Shown here: positions 45,867 to 54,583 of the stretch, piece by piece
Numbering within the stretch: position 1 is the first letter of the stretch
How the letters are laid out: every line of letters begins with the position of its first letter
From: Solobacterium sp.
GTDB lineage: Bacteria; Bacillota_I; Bacilli_A; Erysipelotrichales; Erysipelotrichaceae
Assembly: GCA_017469355.1 (NCBI GenBank)
Contig: JAFUGM010000031.1
Span: 25,102-89,101, forward strand
DNA: 64,000 bases
Direction of reading: 5' to 3'
Program-made: the position numbers and the translations under genes
The notes under the pieces: generated by a model
Databases searched by the model: none
The model's input: only the letters and a program-made list of their open reading frames with translations
Told to the model about the DNA's origin: nothing

Positions 45867-47206
45867 GTTCAATACAGGCAAAAAGCGTATCCTGGCTGGT
45901 ACGCCGGATCGGATCCTGTCTGGACAGTGAACCATCACTTCACGGTGTCGTGATTGAAGGGGAGGTGTCCAATTTTCATGCGCATTCCAGCGGACACTGG
46001 TATTTTTCGCTAAAGGATGATCATGCCCGGATCGACTGTACGATGTGGGAAAGCGATAATCTGCTTGTGAATTTCGGCCCAGCCAATGGTGATCGTGTGA
46101 AGGTGCTTGGCAATGTGACCATCTATGCGGTACAGGGCAAAGTACAGCTGACGGTTCGTCGTATGGCCAGAGCTGGTGAAGGAGACCTTAAAGCCAGGTT
46201 TGACGCCTTGTATAAGAAACTGGATGAAGAAGGCTTATTTTCTCCCGATCATAAAATACCCATCCCTTCCTATGCGATGCGTATCGGCTTAGTGACCGGC
46301 AATAGCACCCATGCCAGGGCGGATGTATTACAGACACTGGGTCGCCGCTGGCCTGTGGCAGAGATTGTGGAATTTCCTTCCCTAGTTCAGGGAGAGGCGG
46401 CTCCAGCAGAACTCATCAAGGCATTGACAACAGCGGATCAAGAGCACCTCGATGTAATTCTCTTATGTCGGGGCGGCGGCAGTATGGAAGATCTATGGTG
46501 CTTTAACGATGAAGTACTGGTACGTACCATCTATGCGATGAAAACCCCGGTCATAACCGGTGTTGGTCATGAACCGGATTGGACAATGGTGGATTATGTC
46601 GCAGATCTTCGCGCACCTACGCCAACCGGAGCTGCCGAGCGCGCTGCCCCGGATCAAAAGCAGGTGCTGCAGGATCTCAAAGAGAAAGCAGCCCAGCTTA
46701 ATTCACTCATGAATCGAACATTACATGATTCCAGAGAGCGGCTGGATATGATTACCTCTTCGGAATGGTACCGCAATCCTGGTTCCCTCAGTGAACAGCG
46801 TCGTCTCAAGAAAGACCTTCTGGAACACCGTTTCCTGCATCATCTTTCCAGTTTAAGCTTTGAGCAGCGCCATCATCTGGAAGACGCAGCGACTTCCATG
46901 AGCCATGCGTTGGAGCGATCACTTACAGAAGCTTCTTTGACTCTGGAAACAGCGAACAATAAACTGAATCAGACTGCTTCCCTGACGCTTGAGCGAACAA
47001 GGCAGCAGCTCATGAAACAGGCTGGACTGCTTGATGCCTATTCTCCATTAAAGGTATTAAGCCGAGGCTACAGTGTAGTTTACAGACAACAGAATGTCAT
47101 TACCGAAAGCAGAGATCTGCAGGAAGGCGATTCAATTACGATACGCATGCATAAAGGAACACTGGATGCACGGGTGGAACAGGTGCATAAGGAGGAAGAC
47201 GCATGA
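45863..47206 (+). CDS. xseA: Exodeoxyribonuclease VII large subunit
   Basis: Single-strand DNA exonuclease subunit. N-terminal OB fold (GEVSNFHAHSSGHWYFSLKD), then the catalytic domain with GLVTGNSTHARADVLQTL, LCRGGGSMEDLWCFND, and TGVGHEPDWTMVDYVAD. A long coiled coil follows, and the C-terminal LDAYSPLKVLSRGYSVV. The length is 447 residues. It overlaps nusB (ATGA) and xseB. Confidence 0.95.
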   Translation: MSSIQAKSVSWLVRRIGSCLDSEPSLHGVVIEGEVSNFHAHSSGHWYFSLKDDHARIDCTMWESDNLLVNFGPANGDRVKVLGNVTIYAVQGKVQLTVRRMARAGEGDLKARFDALYKKLDEEGLFSPDHKIPIPSYAMRIGLVTGNSTHARADVLQTLGRRWPVAEIVEFPSLVQGEAAPAELIKALTTADQEHLDVILLCRGGGSMEDLWCFNDEVLVRTIYAMKTPVITGVGHEPDWTMVDYVADLRAPTPTGAAERAAPDQKQVLQDLKEKAAQLNSLMNRTLHDSRERLDMITSSEWYRNPGSLSEQRRLKKDLLEHRFLHHLSSLSFEQRHHLEDAATSMSHALERSLTEASLTLETANNKLNQTASLTLERTRQQLMKQAGLLDAYSPLKVLSRGYSVVYRQQNVITESRDLQEGDSITIRMHKGTLDARVEQVHKEEDA

Positions 47207-47406
47207 CTAAGAAACCTATGACATTTGAAGAGTCGATGTCCCGTCTTGACGAGATTGTCGAGCTCCTGGAAGAAAACGAACAGCCGTTAGATGAAACGAT
47301 CCGGTTATTTGAAGAAGGACTGAAGCTCGTTAAGGGATGTGAAGCGCAACTTAAACAGTTTGAGGAAAAGGTAAAGGAACTTTCTTCATCCGATCAGGAG
47401 GGCTGA
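47203..47406 (+). CDS. xseB: Exodeoxyribonuclease VII small subunit
   Basis: A 67-residue helical subunit. The signature MTFEESMSRLDEIVELLEEN and LDETIRLFEEGLKLVKGCE is complete. Overlaps xseA by four bases and precedes ispA by one base. Confidence 0.95.
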   Translation: MTKKPMTFEESMSRLDEIVELLEENEQPLDETIRLFEEGLKLVKGCEAQLKQFEEKVKELSSSDQEG

Positions 47407-47407
47407 T

Positions 47408-48244
47408 ATGAATATCGAAACAATGTTGGAAGAAGCGCTGCGTCCGGTTACTGACAGCCGGGTCAAGGACGCCATGACATATTCATTGATGGCTGGGGGA
47501 AAGCGAATCCGTCCAAATCTTCTGTTTGAAGTATTAAAGGGATATGGCGTATCAGAAGCCAAAGGCATTCCGTTTGCGGCTGCTTTGGAGATGATTCATA
47601 CGTATTCCCTGATTCATGATGATCTTCCAGCTATGGATAATGATGATCTGCGGCGGGGACGACCGACGAATCATAAACAGTTTGATGAGGCAACGGCGAT
47701 TCTTGCGGGTGATGGTCTTTTGACCGAGGCATTTCATGTTGCATCATCAGCCGATGTGCCCTTTGAAGAGACCGTAAAAGCGATTCGTATTCTTTCAAGT
47801 ATGGCTGGACCGGATGGCATGGTTTATGGCCAGTGTCTTGATATGAACGAATCTGCTAATGATACCTATGAAGATATGGTAAAGGTTCATAAGTATAAAA
47901 CCGGATGTCTGCTTTCTGCTCCGTTAATGATCGGGGCAGTGCTCAGTGGTCAGAATGAAGAGATCATCGAAGCCTGGCATCAGGTGGGTGATATGCTGGG
48001 ACTGGCATTTCAGATTCAGGATGATATATTAGATATAACAGCGACCGCGGAACAGCTTGGCAAAAGCAACAGCGATTCCAGAAATGAAAAGGTGACTGCG
48101 GTCACACTCTTAGGGGAAGAGAATGCGCGCAGAACCATGGCGGATCTGTATGAACAGTGCCGCAAAGCGATGAAACAATTCGGGGGATTTGAATCTGCTT
48201 CGTTAATTGAAATGATTGACCAAATCGAATCACGTATGAAGTAG
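47408..48244 (+). CDS. ispA: Farnesyl diphosphate (polyprenyl) synthase
   Basis: Chain elongation of isoprenoids from IPP and DMAPP. Both Asp-rich motifs are visible: SLIHDDLPAMDNDDLRRG (first, DDxxxxD) and FQIQDDILDIT (second). SLMAGGKRIRPNL is the substrate-binding block and EMIHTYSLIHDD contains the chain-length region. The length is 278 residues, slightly short. It stands before dxs, coupling isoprenoid precursor and elongation genes. Confidence 0.93.
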   Translation: MNIETMLEEALRPVTDSRVKDAMTYSLMAGGKRIRPNLLFEVLKGYGVSEAKGIPFAAALEMIHTYSLIHDDLPAMDNDDLRRGRPTNHKQFDEATAILAGDGLLTEAFHVASSADVPFEETVKAIRILSSMAGPDGMVYGQCLDMNESANDTYEDMVKVHKYKTGCLLSAPLMIGAVLSGQNEEIIEAWHQVGDMLGLAFQIQDDILDITATAEQLGKSNSDSRNEKVTAVTLLGEENARRTMADLYEQCRKAMKQFGGFESASLIEMIDQIESRMK

Positions 48245-48252
48245 GAGGTTTT

Positions 48253-50112
48253 ATGGATCTTACAAAGATTCAGAGTCCTGATTTTCTGAAGGAACAAAGT
48301 GTAAGCGAACTGACGATTCTGGCGGCCGATATCCGCCGGTTTCTGATTGATAATATTTCCAAAACGGGAGGGCATCTTGCCAGTAATCTGGGGGTTGTGG
48401 ATCTTACCATTGCGCTTCATTATGTTTTTGACTCACCCAGAGACAAGATCTTTTTTGACGTTGGACACCAGTGTTATACCCATAAGATTCTGACCGGGCG
48501 GGCAGATCGTTTTTCGAAACTGCGTCAGTACGAAGGAATCTCTGGTTTTCAGAAGCGGTCGGAAAGCATACATGATGTCTGGGAAGCCGGTCACAGCAGT
48601 ACCTCGCTTTCTGCAGCCCTTGGCATGGCTGTCGCAAGAGATCTGAACGGGGAGGATTATTGTATCGTACCAGTCATCGGAGATGGTGCGATGGGGTCAG
48701 GTGAAAGCCTGGAAGCGCTGAATCAAATTGGCAGTGAAAAGCGGAATATGGTCATTATCTTCAATGACAACAACATGTCCATTTCAACTAATGTCGGCGC
48801 ATTAACCCGTGGCTTTGCGCGCTTGCGTTCCGCTACCAGTTATAACAACATCAAGAGTTCCATGAAGAACTCATTGAATAAGAGTGATTTTGGAAAAGTC
48901 ATGTATCGGGGAATGAAGAACCTGAAGGATTCGTTCAAGGAGTCTGTGATTGATAATGGGATCTTCGGAGAATTCAATCTGGAATATATGGGTCCGGTAG
49001 ATGGTCATAATCTTCGTGATCTGATTCGTGTATTAAGTGTTGCGAAAGAACATGAAGGACCGGTTGTCGTTCATGTGATTACGCAGAAAGGGCGAGGATA
49101 TGCGCCATGTGAAAAGGATCTGACTGGAATCTGGCATGGAGTTGGTCCATTTGACCGGGATACCGGAAAGCCGCTTCACTGCTGTCCAGAAGGCTATAAA
49201 TCCTGGTCTGCGGTGATTGCGGATGAGCTGGAAACTATGGCAGAAAACGATGAGCGGATTGTGGCGATCACACCGGCCATGATGTATGGTAGCTCCTTGG
49301 ATCGGTTCTTTGCCCGTTATCCCGAGCGCAGTTTTGACTGCGGAATTTCGGAAGAACATGCGATGACCTTCGCCGCAAGTCTTGCCAATTCGGGCATGCG
49401 GCCATTTATCAGTATTTACAGTTCCTTCCTTCAGCGTGCGTATGATCAGGTGAATCATGATGTCTGCCGGATGGATCTTCCGGTGATCATCGGAATCGAT
49501 CGGGCAGGGTTAGTCGGAGAAGATGGCGATACCCATCATGGCATCTATGACATTGGTTTTCTGCGGGCACTTCCCAATCTCATTCTTGCCCAACCCAAAG
49601 ACCCTAGTGAGGCAAGAGATATGCTGCGATATGCCTTAAATCAGAACCACCCATTTGCCTTACGGTACCCAAGAGGAACCGCAGACTGCACGAATCTGCG
49701 TGAGATGGAAGAACTTTCTTTAACCTGGAGCGTGGAATATGAGGCAGAAGACGCTAAATGTATAGTGATGGCCTATGGTCCGGATGTAATTCAGATTCGC
49801 AAGAAACTTGAGATCAATCATCTGCCGGTTCGCTTAATCAACTGCCGGTTCTTCAAGCCGCTTGATGAAGCGATGCTGGAAGAGATCGCAAGTGCAGATC
49901 TGCCGGTGCTGGTATATGAAACAGATATGTTATCGTGTGGACTTAGCTCGGCGATTCTTGAATACTCCAATGATCATAACCTTGGCCTCAAGCTGAAACG
50001 CTATGGTCTTCATGATCGGTATATCAGTCAGGGTGCAGCCAATCTTCTAAAAAAAGACGAAGGCTGTGATCTGAGTTCGCTGTATGATGATATCGTAGCG
50101 ATCGCAGAATAG
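48253..50112 (+). CDS. dxs: 1-deoxy-D-xylulose-5-phosphate synthase
   Basis: Thiamine-diphosphate enzyme of the MEP pathway, condensing pyruvate with glyceraldehyde 3-phosphate. FDVGHQCYTHKILTGR, the ThDP motif VIGDGAMGSGESLEALNQIG with NDNNMSISTNVG, and the central domain DCGISEEHAMTFAASLA and DRAGLVGEDGDTHHG are all present. The length is 619 residues. AGGAGGTTTT lies before the ATG. Confidence 0.96.
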   Translation: MDLTKIQSPDFLKEQSVSELTILAADIRRFLIDNISKTGGHLASNLGVVDLTIALHYVFDSPRDKIFFDVGHQCYTHKILTGRADRFSKLRQYEGISGFQKRSESIHDVWEAGHSSTSLSAALGMAVARDLNGEDYCIVPVIGDGAMGSGESLEALNQIGSEKRNMVIIFNDNNMSISTNVGALTRGFARLRSATSYNNIKSSMKNSLNKSDFGKVMYRGMKNLKDSFKESVIDNGIFGEFNLEYMGPVDGHNLRDLIRVLSVAKEHEGPVVVHVITQKGRGYAPCEKDLTGIWHGVGPFDRDTGKPLHCCPEGYKSWSAVIADELETMAENDERIVAITPAMMYGSSLDRFFARYPERSFDCGISEEHAMTFAASLANSGMRPFISIYSSFLQRAYDQVNHDVCRMDLPVIIGIDRAGLVGEDGDTHHGIYDIGFLRALPNLILAQPKDPSEARDMLRYALNQNHPFALRYPRGTADCTNLREMEELSLTWSVEYEAEDAKCIVMAYGPDVIQIRKKLEINHLPVRLINCRFFKPLDEAMLEEIASADLPVLVYETDMLSCGLSSAILEYSNDHNLGLKLKRYGLHDRYISQGAANLLKKDEGCDLSSLYDDIVAIAE

Positions 50113-50120
50113 GAAGGGCT

Positions 50121-51767
50121 ATGTTAAGACACCTGTATATTAAAAACTTTGTTTTGATCGAAGAGCTGAATCTGGATTTTCCGGACGGATTCAGCGCTTT
50201 TATCGGTGAGACCGGTGCTGGTAAATCAATCCTGATTGATGCGGTATCGCTTCTTCGAGCGGATCGTGCCTCCCAATCCTTTATTTCTACAGGGAAAGAT
50301 CGGGCGATAGTTGAGGGAACCTTTGATCTGTCTCATGATTTTCATGCGTTAAGCGCCTTGGCGGATGCTGGATTTGAAACGGAGGGAGAAGTAACCTTCA
50401 CCCGTGAAATACACAGCAACGGAAAAAGTACGGTGCGCATTGATCATCGCATCGTGACACTTGGCTTATTAAAAACCATTCTTGAACATGAAATCGACAT
50501 TCATGGGCAGCGGGATAACCAGTATCTGCTTAATACTGCCTCCCATATTCATCTTCTGGATGAATATCTTAATGCGGGGAAGGAAGCAGACGAGGTTAAA
50601 GAGGCATATCATGTCTGGAAAGATCTTGAGAAGGAAAAGGAAACCGTCTTACGGGAATCCTTCAGTGAATCTGATCTGGAATTCTTTCTTCATGAGATTG
50701 ATGAAATTGACGCTGCCGACCTTAAGGAAGGGGAAGAAGAGGAACTTCTTGCAAGAGAAAAACAGTTCAAGGCAGTGAAAGCTTCCTTTGAACGTCTGAA
50801 TCAGATCATCTCTGGTTATGATGAGAGCCTTTCTGCTGAAATGTATGACATGAACCGTATGGTACAGGCGTTAGAAGATTCGGAAGTATTCAACACTGCC
50901 AAAGAAGCAATGAATACCGCATATTACGGCTGGGAAGATGCGATTGAAACACTGCGCGGTGTCTTAGAATCCATGGATCTTTCAGAAGAAGGAATTAATG
51001 AAATGGAAGAGCGTCTCTTCCTGATTCAGCGGATGAAGCGGCGTTATGGAAACAGTATTGCGGAGATCCTTTCAAGAAGAGAAGAACTGCAGGCACAGGT
51101 CGACCGCATGGCGCATCGTACAGAATATCTGGAGGAAATGGATCGCCGCATCGCCAAGGCAAAGGCAGAATTTGAACAGCTGGCCAAGCGCCTGTCACAG
51201 GTGCGAAATGAAGGCTCAGTTTCTCTTGATCGATCGATTGCGGAACACTTAAAGGATCTCATGTTGGAAAAAGCGCGTTTTCATACCGAAGTGCGCCAAA
51301 GTGAACCAAATGAAAACGGATTAGATCATGTGGAATTCCTCATTGCGATGAATCCGGGTGAAGATCTGAAGCCGTTATCCAAAACCGCAAGCGGAGGTGA
51401 ACTCTCACGCTTAATGTTGGGTCTGAAGGTAATCTTTACCCGTCTTCAGGGAATTGAGACCGTTATCTTTGACGAAATCGATACCGGTGTTTCCGGTCCA
51501 GTGGCTTCTGCGATTGGGAAAAAGATGAAAGAGCTGGCACAGGATTGTCAGGTCTTCTCGGTGACCCATCTTGCGCCGGTTGCCGCAACAGCGGAATCTC
51601 ATTACTTTGTTCATAAACAGGAAGAGGAAGGACGTACCCATACCTATGTCGATCAATTACATGGGGATGACATCGTTCATCAGCTTGCGATTCTTGCCAG
51701 CGGTGATCTGACCGAACATTCCATCGCCGCCGCAAGAGAACTATTGGAAAGGAATCAGAACGCATGA
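50121..51767 (+). CDS. recN: DNA repair protein RecN
   Basis: SMC-like ATPase of double-strand break repair. Walker A is FIGETGAGKSILIDAV (near residue 30) and a central coiled coil runs from about 150 to 360. The signature motif SKTASGGELSRLMLGLK is near 420, and Walker B is TVIFDEIDTGVSGPVA. The length is 548 residues. The stop overlaps dinB by four bases. The genes tlyA and argR, which often stand between dxs and recN in Firmicutes, are absent. Confidence 0.96.
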   Translation: MLRHLYIKNFVLIEELNLDFPDGFSAFIGETGAGKSILIDAVSLLRADRASQSFISTGKDRAIVEGTFDLSHDFHALSALADAGFETEGEVTFTREIHSNGKSTVRIDHRIVTLGLLKTILEHEIDIHGQRDNQYLLNTASHIHLLDEYLNAGKEADEVKEAYHVWKDLEKEKETVLRESFSESDLEFFLHEIDEIDAADLKEGEEEELLAREKQFKAVKASFERLNQIISGYDESLSAEMYDMNRMVQALEDSEVFNTAKEAMNTAYYGWEDAIETLRGVLESMDLSEEGINEMEERLFLIQRMKRRYGNSIAEILSRREELQAQVDRMAHRTEYLEEMDRRIAKAKAEFEQLAKRLSQVRNEGSVSLDRSIAEHLKDLMLEKARFHTEVRQSEPNENGLDHVEFLIAMNPGEDLKPLSKTASGGELSRLMLGLKVIFTRLQGIETVIFDEIDTGVSGPVASAIGKKMKELAQDCQVFSVTHLAPVAATAESHYFVHKQEEEGRTHTYVDQLHGDDIVHQLAILASGDLTEHSIAAARELLERNQNA

Positions 51768-52939
51768 GTCGTGTGTACTTTCATATCGATCTGAATGCGT
51801 TTTTTGCCAGCTGTGAAGTATTGCTTGACCCGAGTTTACAGGGAAAACCGATTGCGGTCAGCGGTACATCACGCCGCAGTGTGATCTCCACTGCCAGCTA
51901 TGAAGCACGAGCCTATGGTGTGCACAGTGCCATGCCGATTGAACAGGGAAAGCAGCTCTGCCGTGATCTCATCATTGTAGAGCCGCATTTTAATTATTAT
52001 CGCGAGATGTCAGAAGCATTCATGACTTTGATCCGCGGTTACACGGATCGGATTGAACAGGCAAGCATTGATGAATGTTATGCAGATATGACTGAAGCAA
52101 TCATGAAGTTTGAAAAGCCACTTGACCTTGCCTGGGAGATTCAGCGCCGCACCAGAACAGAACTTGGATTATCCTGTTCTATCGGTGTTGCGCCAAACCT
52201 GTTTCTTGCCAAGATGGCCAGTGATATGAAAAAACCAAATGGAATTACCGTGCTTCGTCTGCGTGAGGTTCCCGCCAAATTATGGCCTTTGCCAATCAAG
52301 GAGATGCGTGGGGTTGGAGCCCGGACACTTCCTTATATGGAAGACTTGAATATCAGAACTATAGGCGATCTTGCCAACTATAAGGATATTGACGCATTGC
52401 GTTCTGTCTTCGGCAAGAACACAGAAGAGATGATTTCCCGTGCCAATGGTCATGATGACCGTCCGTTAATTACGGAATGGGATGCGAAAAGCATGGGCGT
52501 ATCAGAAACTTTTCTGGAAGATATCAGTGACTATGATGAGCTGCGGGGAATGCTGCGAACCCTGTCACGCACCTTATCCCGCCGCATGTTTGAATCTCAT
52601 AAGGCAGGCTTTCTCGTATCCATTCGGATCCGCTATTATGACTTCACTAACATTGACCGCAGTGTTCGTCTGAATGAGCCGATTTGGAAAGCAGATGATA
52701 TCTATGTGCAGGCACTTTCCTTATTCCATGCCAACTGGGAAGAAACGCCGGTACGGCTGCTTGGAATTTCCGTCAGTGACTTTGCGGGAGATGCGGTACT
52801 CTCTTCGCAGATTTCCATCTTTGATGCGTCGATTGCCCGCAGAGAAGAAACCATCTCTGTCTTAAAGGAACTGAATGACGAACTTGGTGGGAAACTGCTG
52901 GTTCGTGCCAGTGAGGCGGTGAGTCATGAAGCTGAATGA
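51764..52939 (+). CDS. dinB: DNA polymerase IV (Y family)
   Basis: Error-prone translesion polymerase. Catalytic Asp in FHIDLNAFFASCE, the second acidic pair in ASIDECYADMT, SCSIGVAPNLFLAKMASDMKKP, and the little-finger domain (about 240-350). A QISIFDA segment near the C-terminus looks like a beta-clamp binding motif. The length is 391 residues. It overlaps recN by four bases and xerD by fourteen, so its expression is tied to that operon. Confidence 0.94.
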   Translation: MSRVYFHIDLNAFFASCEVLLDPSLQGKPIAVSGTSRRSVISTASYEARAYGVHSAMPIEQGKQLCRDLIIVEPHFNYYREMSEAFMTLIRGYTDRIEQASIDECYADMTEAIMKFEKPLDLAWEIQRRTRTELGLSCSIGVAPNLFLAKMASDMKKPNGITVLRLREVPAKLWPLPIKEMRGVGARTLPYMEDLNIRTIGDLANYKDIDALRSVFGKNTEEMISRANGHDDRPLITEWDAKSMGVSETFLEDISDYDELRGMLRTLSRTLSRRMFESHKAGFLVSIRIRYYDFTNIDRSVRLNEPIWKADDIYVQALSLFHANWEETPVRLLGISVSDFAGDAVLSSQISIFDASIARREETISVLKELNDELGGKLLVRASEAVSHEAE

Positions 52940-53834
52940 AGCGATCCGCCGTTATACCGCGGAAATTACCGTCAGTGAAGGAAAGTCTCCCCGTACGGTT
53001 TCTTCCTATACCTCTGATCTGAAACAGTATGTGGCATTCCTGGAAGCAGAGGATATCAAAGATACAAAAAAGATTACCTCGGATCTAGTGGAAGGTTTCA
53101 TGATTGAGCAGAGTATGGAAAAAAAGGGAACCAGTCTTTCCCGTATGGCTGCGTCTGTTCGTTCCTTTCATCAATATCTTTCCTATATGTATGATGAGGC
53201 TGATCCTACGCTTAACCTGGAAGTACATCGTGGAGTAAAGCGGCTTCCCGTATTTGCCAGTGTCGAGGAGATCAATCGCCTGATGGCTTCCTTTGACGAT
53301 ACCAATCCTCAGGAGCTCTTCCAACATGCTTTATTGGAGCTGATCTATGCCTGCGGAATGCGTGTTTCAGAAGCCACCAGCATTACTATCAACCGAGTTG
53401 ATCTTGATTCGGGATTTGCGCGGATTCTTGGTAAGGGAAATAAGGAACGCATTGTTCCGATTCCCAGCGGATCAATTTCTGTACTGAAGCGCTATCTGAC
53501 CCTGGTTCGTCCGCTTTATCTGAAGAAGCCAACGCAGTTATTCTTTATCAACCGCCTTGGCCATAAGGTGACCCGGGAATATGTGGAACAGCTCCTACGC
53601 AACAAGTGCGATGAGCTTGGCTTTGACCGGCATATTACGCCTCATAAGCTTCGTCACAGCTATGCGACCCACTTACTGCAGGGTGGGGCAGATCTAAGAG
53701 CCATCCAAGAAATGCTGGGCCATGCGGATATTAAAACAACAGAAATCTATACCCATGTCGCAAATCGTCAGATGTTTGAAAGCTACTCCCGCTTTCATCC
53801 AGGGAATCATGATCTGGAAGATCTGAAAAAGTAA
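52926..53834 (+). CDS. xerD: Tyrosine recombinase XerD-like
   Basis: Site-specific recombinase for chromosome-dimer resolution. N-terminal SAM-like core-binding domain (SEGKSPRTVSSYTSDL). Catalytic domain with Arg in YACGMRVSEATSITI, the Lys strand GKGNKERIVPIP, the HxxR block ITPHKLRHSYATHLLQGG, and Tyr in GHADIKTTEIYTHV. The length of 302 residues is typical of XerC/D. It is assigned to XerD by length and position only. Its stop touches the stop of the next convergent gene with no spacer. Confidence 0.88.
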   Translation: MKLNEAIRRYTAEITVSEGKSPRTVSSYTSDLKQYVAFLEAEDIKDTKKITSDLVEGFMIEQSMEKKGTSLSRMAASVRSFHQYLSYMYDEADPTLNLEVHRGVKRLPVFASVEEINRLMASFDDTNPQELFQHALLELIYACGMRVSEATSITINRVDLDSGFARILGKGNKERIVPIPSGSISVLKRYLTLVRPLYLKKPTQLFFINRLGHKVTREYVEQLLRNKCDELGFDRHITPHKLRHSYATHLLQGGADLRAIQEMLGHADIKTTEIYTHVANRQMFESYSRFHPGNHDLEDLKK

Positions 53835-54428
53835 TTACCGATGCATTCTGATCAGGAACAGAGAATAAAGCCAGGCACCTCCAACCAGCACTGCAGTCCA
53901 TAGGATGGAAGCAATCAATGGCTGTTCATAGATATGAAGAAACGGATAGGGGCCATACCAGAGATACAGCGCATTGCATAGTATCGCAACAATGCCATAT
54001 AGCAGTGTAGGAAGGCTCATCAGCCACCTGGAGGTTTGATCGTTCAGCATCAGATCAGAATTAAGAAACAGTGTTATGACGCAGAGAATCGGACAGAGAA
54101 AATGCAGGTAAAACATGGAGCCGGAAAACAGCAGCACCCGTAATCCTCCGGGCACGGTTGTCCGTAATATCAGTACTACCACCAGAAAGGTGAGGCTTAA
54201 CGCTGCCGAAGACATATACTTCAGTCGGATGATATTGATGTCCGGCTGCTTCTTTTTCTTATAGCTCCATAACAACAATCCGCTTGACACAAGACTCAGG
54301 ATATTGGAATCATTCGTATAATACTCAAACATGATCCACCCGCTGTTATAGGCAGCGATGGATAAGCCAATCACTTCGCCAATCAGTAATATCACTTCAA
54401 AAATTAATACAATACGTTTCTGTTTCAT
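53835..54428 (-). CDS. Pr6Pr-type six-helix membrane protein of unknown function
   Basis: About 197 residues with six hydrophobic helices. Features such as EYYTNDSNILSLVSSGLLL, FYLHFLCPILCVITLF and GPYPFLHIYEQP recall the Pr6Pr (FAR-17a/AIG1-like) family. No function is known. On the minus strand TATAAT ends seven bases before the ATG at 54428, without a Shine-Dalgarno sequence, suggesting a leaderless mRNA. An upstream in-frame GTG is possible but less likely. Confidence 0.75.
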   Translation of the reverse strand: MKQKRIVLIFEVILLIGEVIGLSIAAYNSGWIMFEYYTNDSNILSLVSSGLLLWSYKKKKQPDINIIRLKYMSSAALSLTFLVVVLILRTTVPGGLRVLLFSGSMFYLHFLCPILCVITLFLNSDLMLNDQTSRWLMSLPTLLYGIVAILCNALYLWYGPYPFLHIYEQPLIASILWTAVLVGGAWLYSLFLIRMHR

Positions 54429-54583
54429 ACGCACGATTATACTGTCTCTAACAACTGGAAGAATACTGGAATGCCCAGAATCAGAAAACGCTTACATTCA
54501 ACGTACTCTGTATGGAGATTTTGAACTTCGTACCTTCTATACTGAACATAGAAGAACATCTCTAAGAGATGATGGAGGAGATC

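Noticed and set aside
52926..53834. xerD as an integrase of a mobile element
   Set aside because: Length, sequence and its place in a housekeeping operon fit XerC/D. No att repeats or phage genes are nearby.
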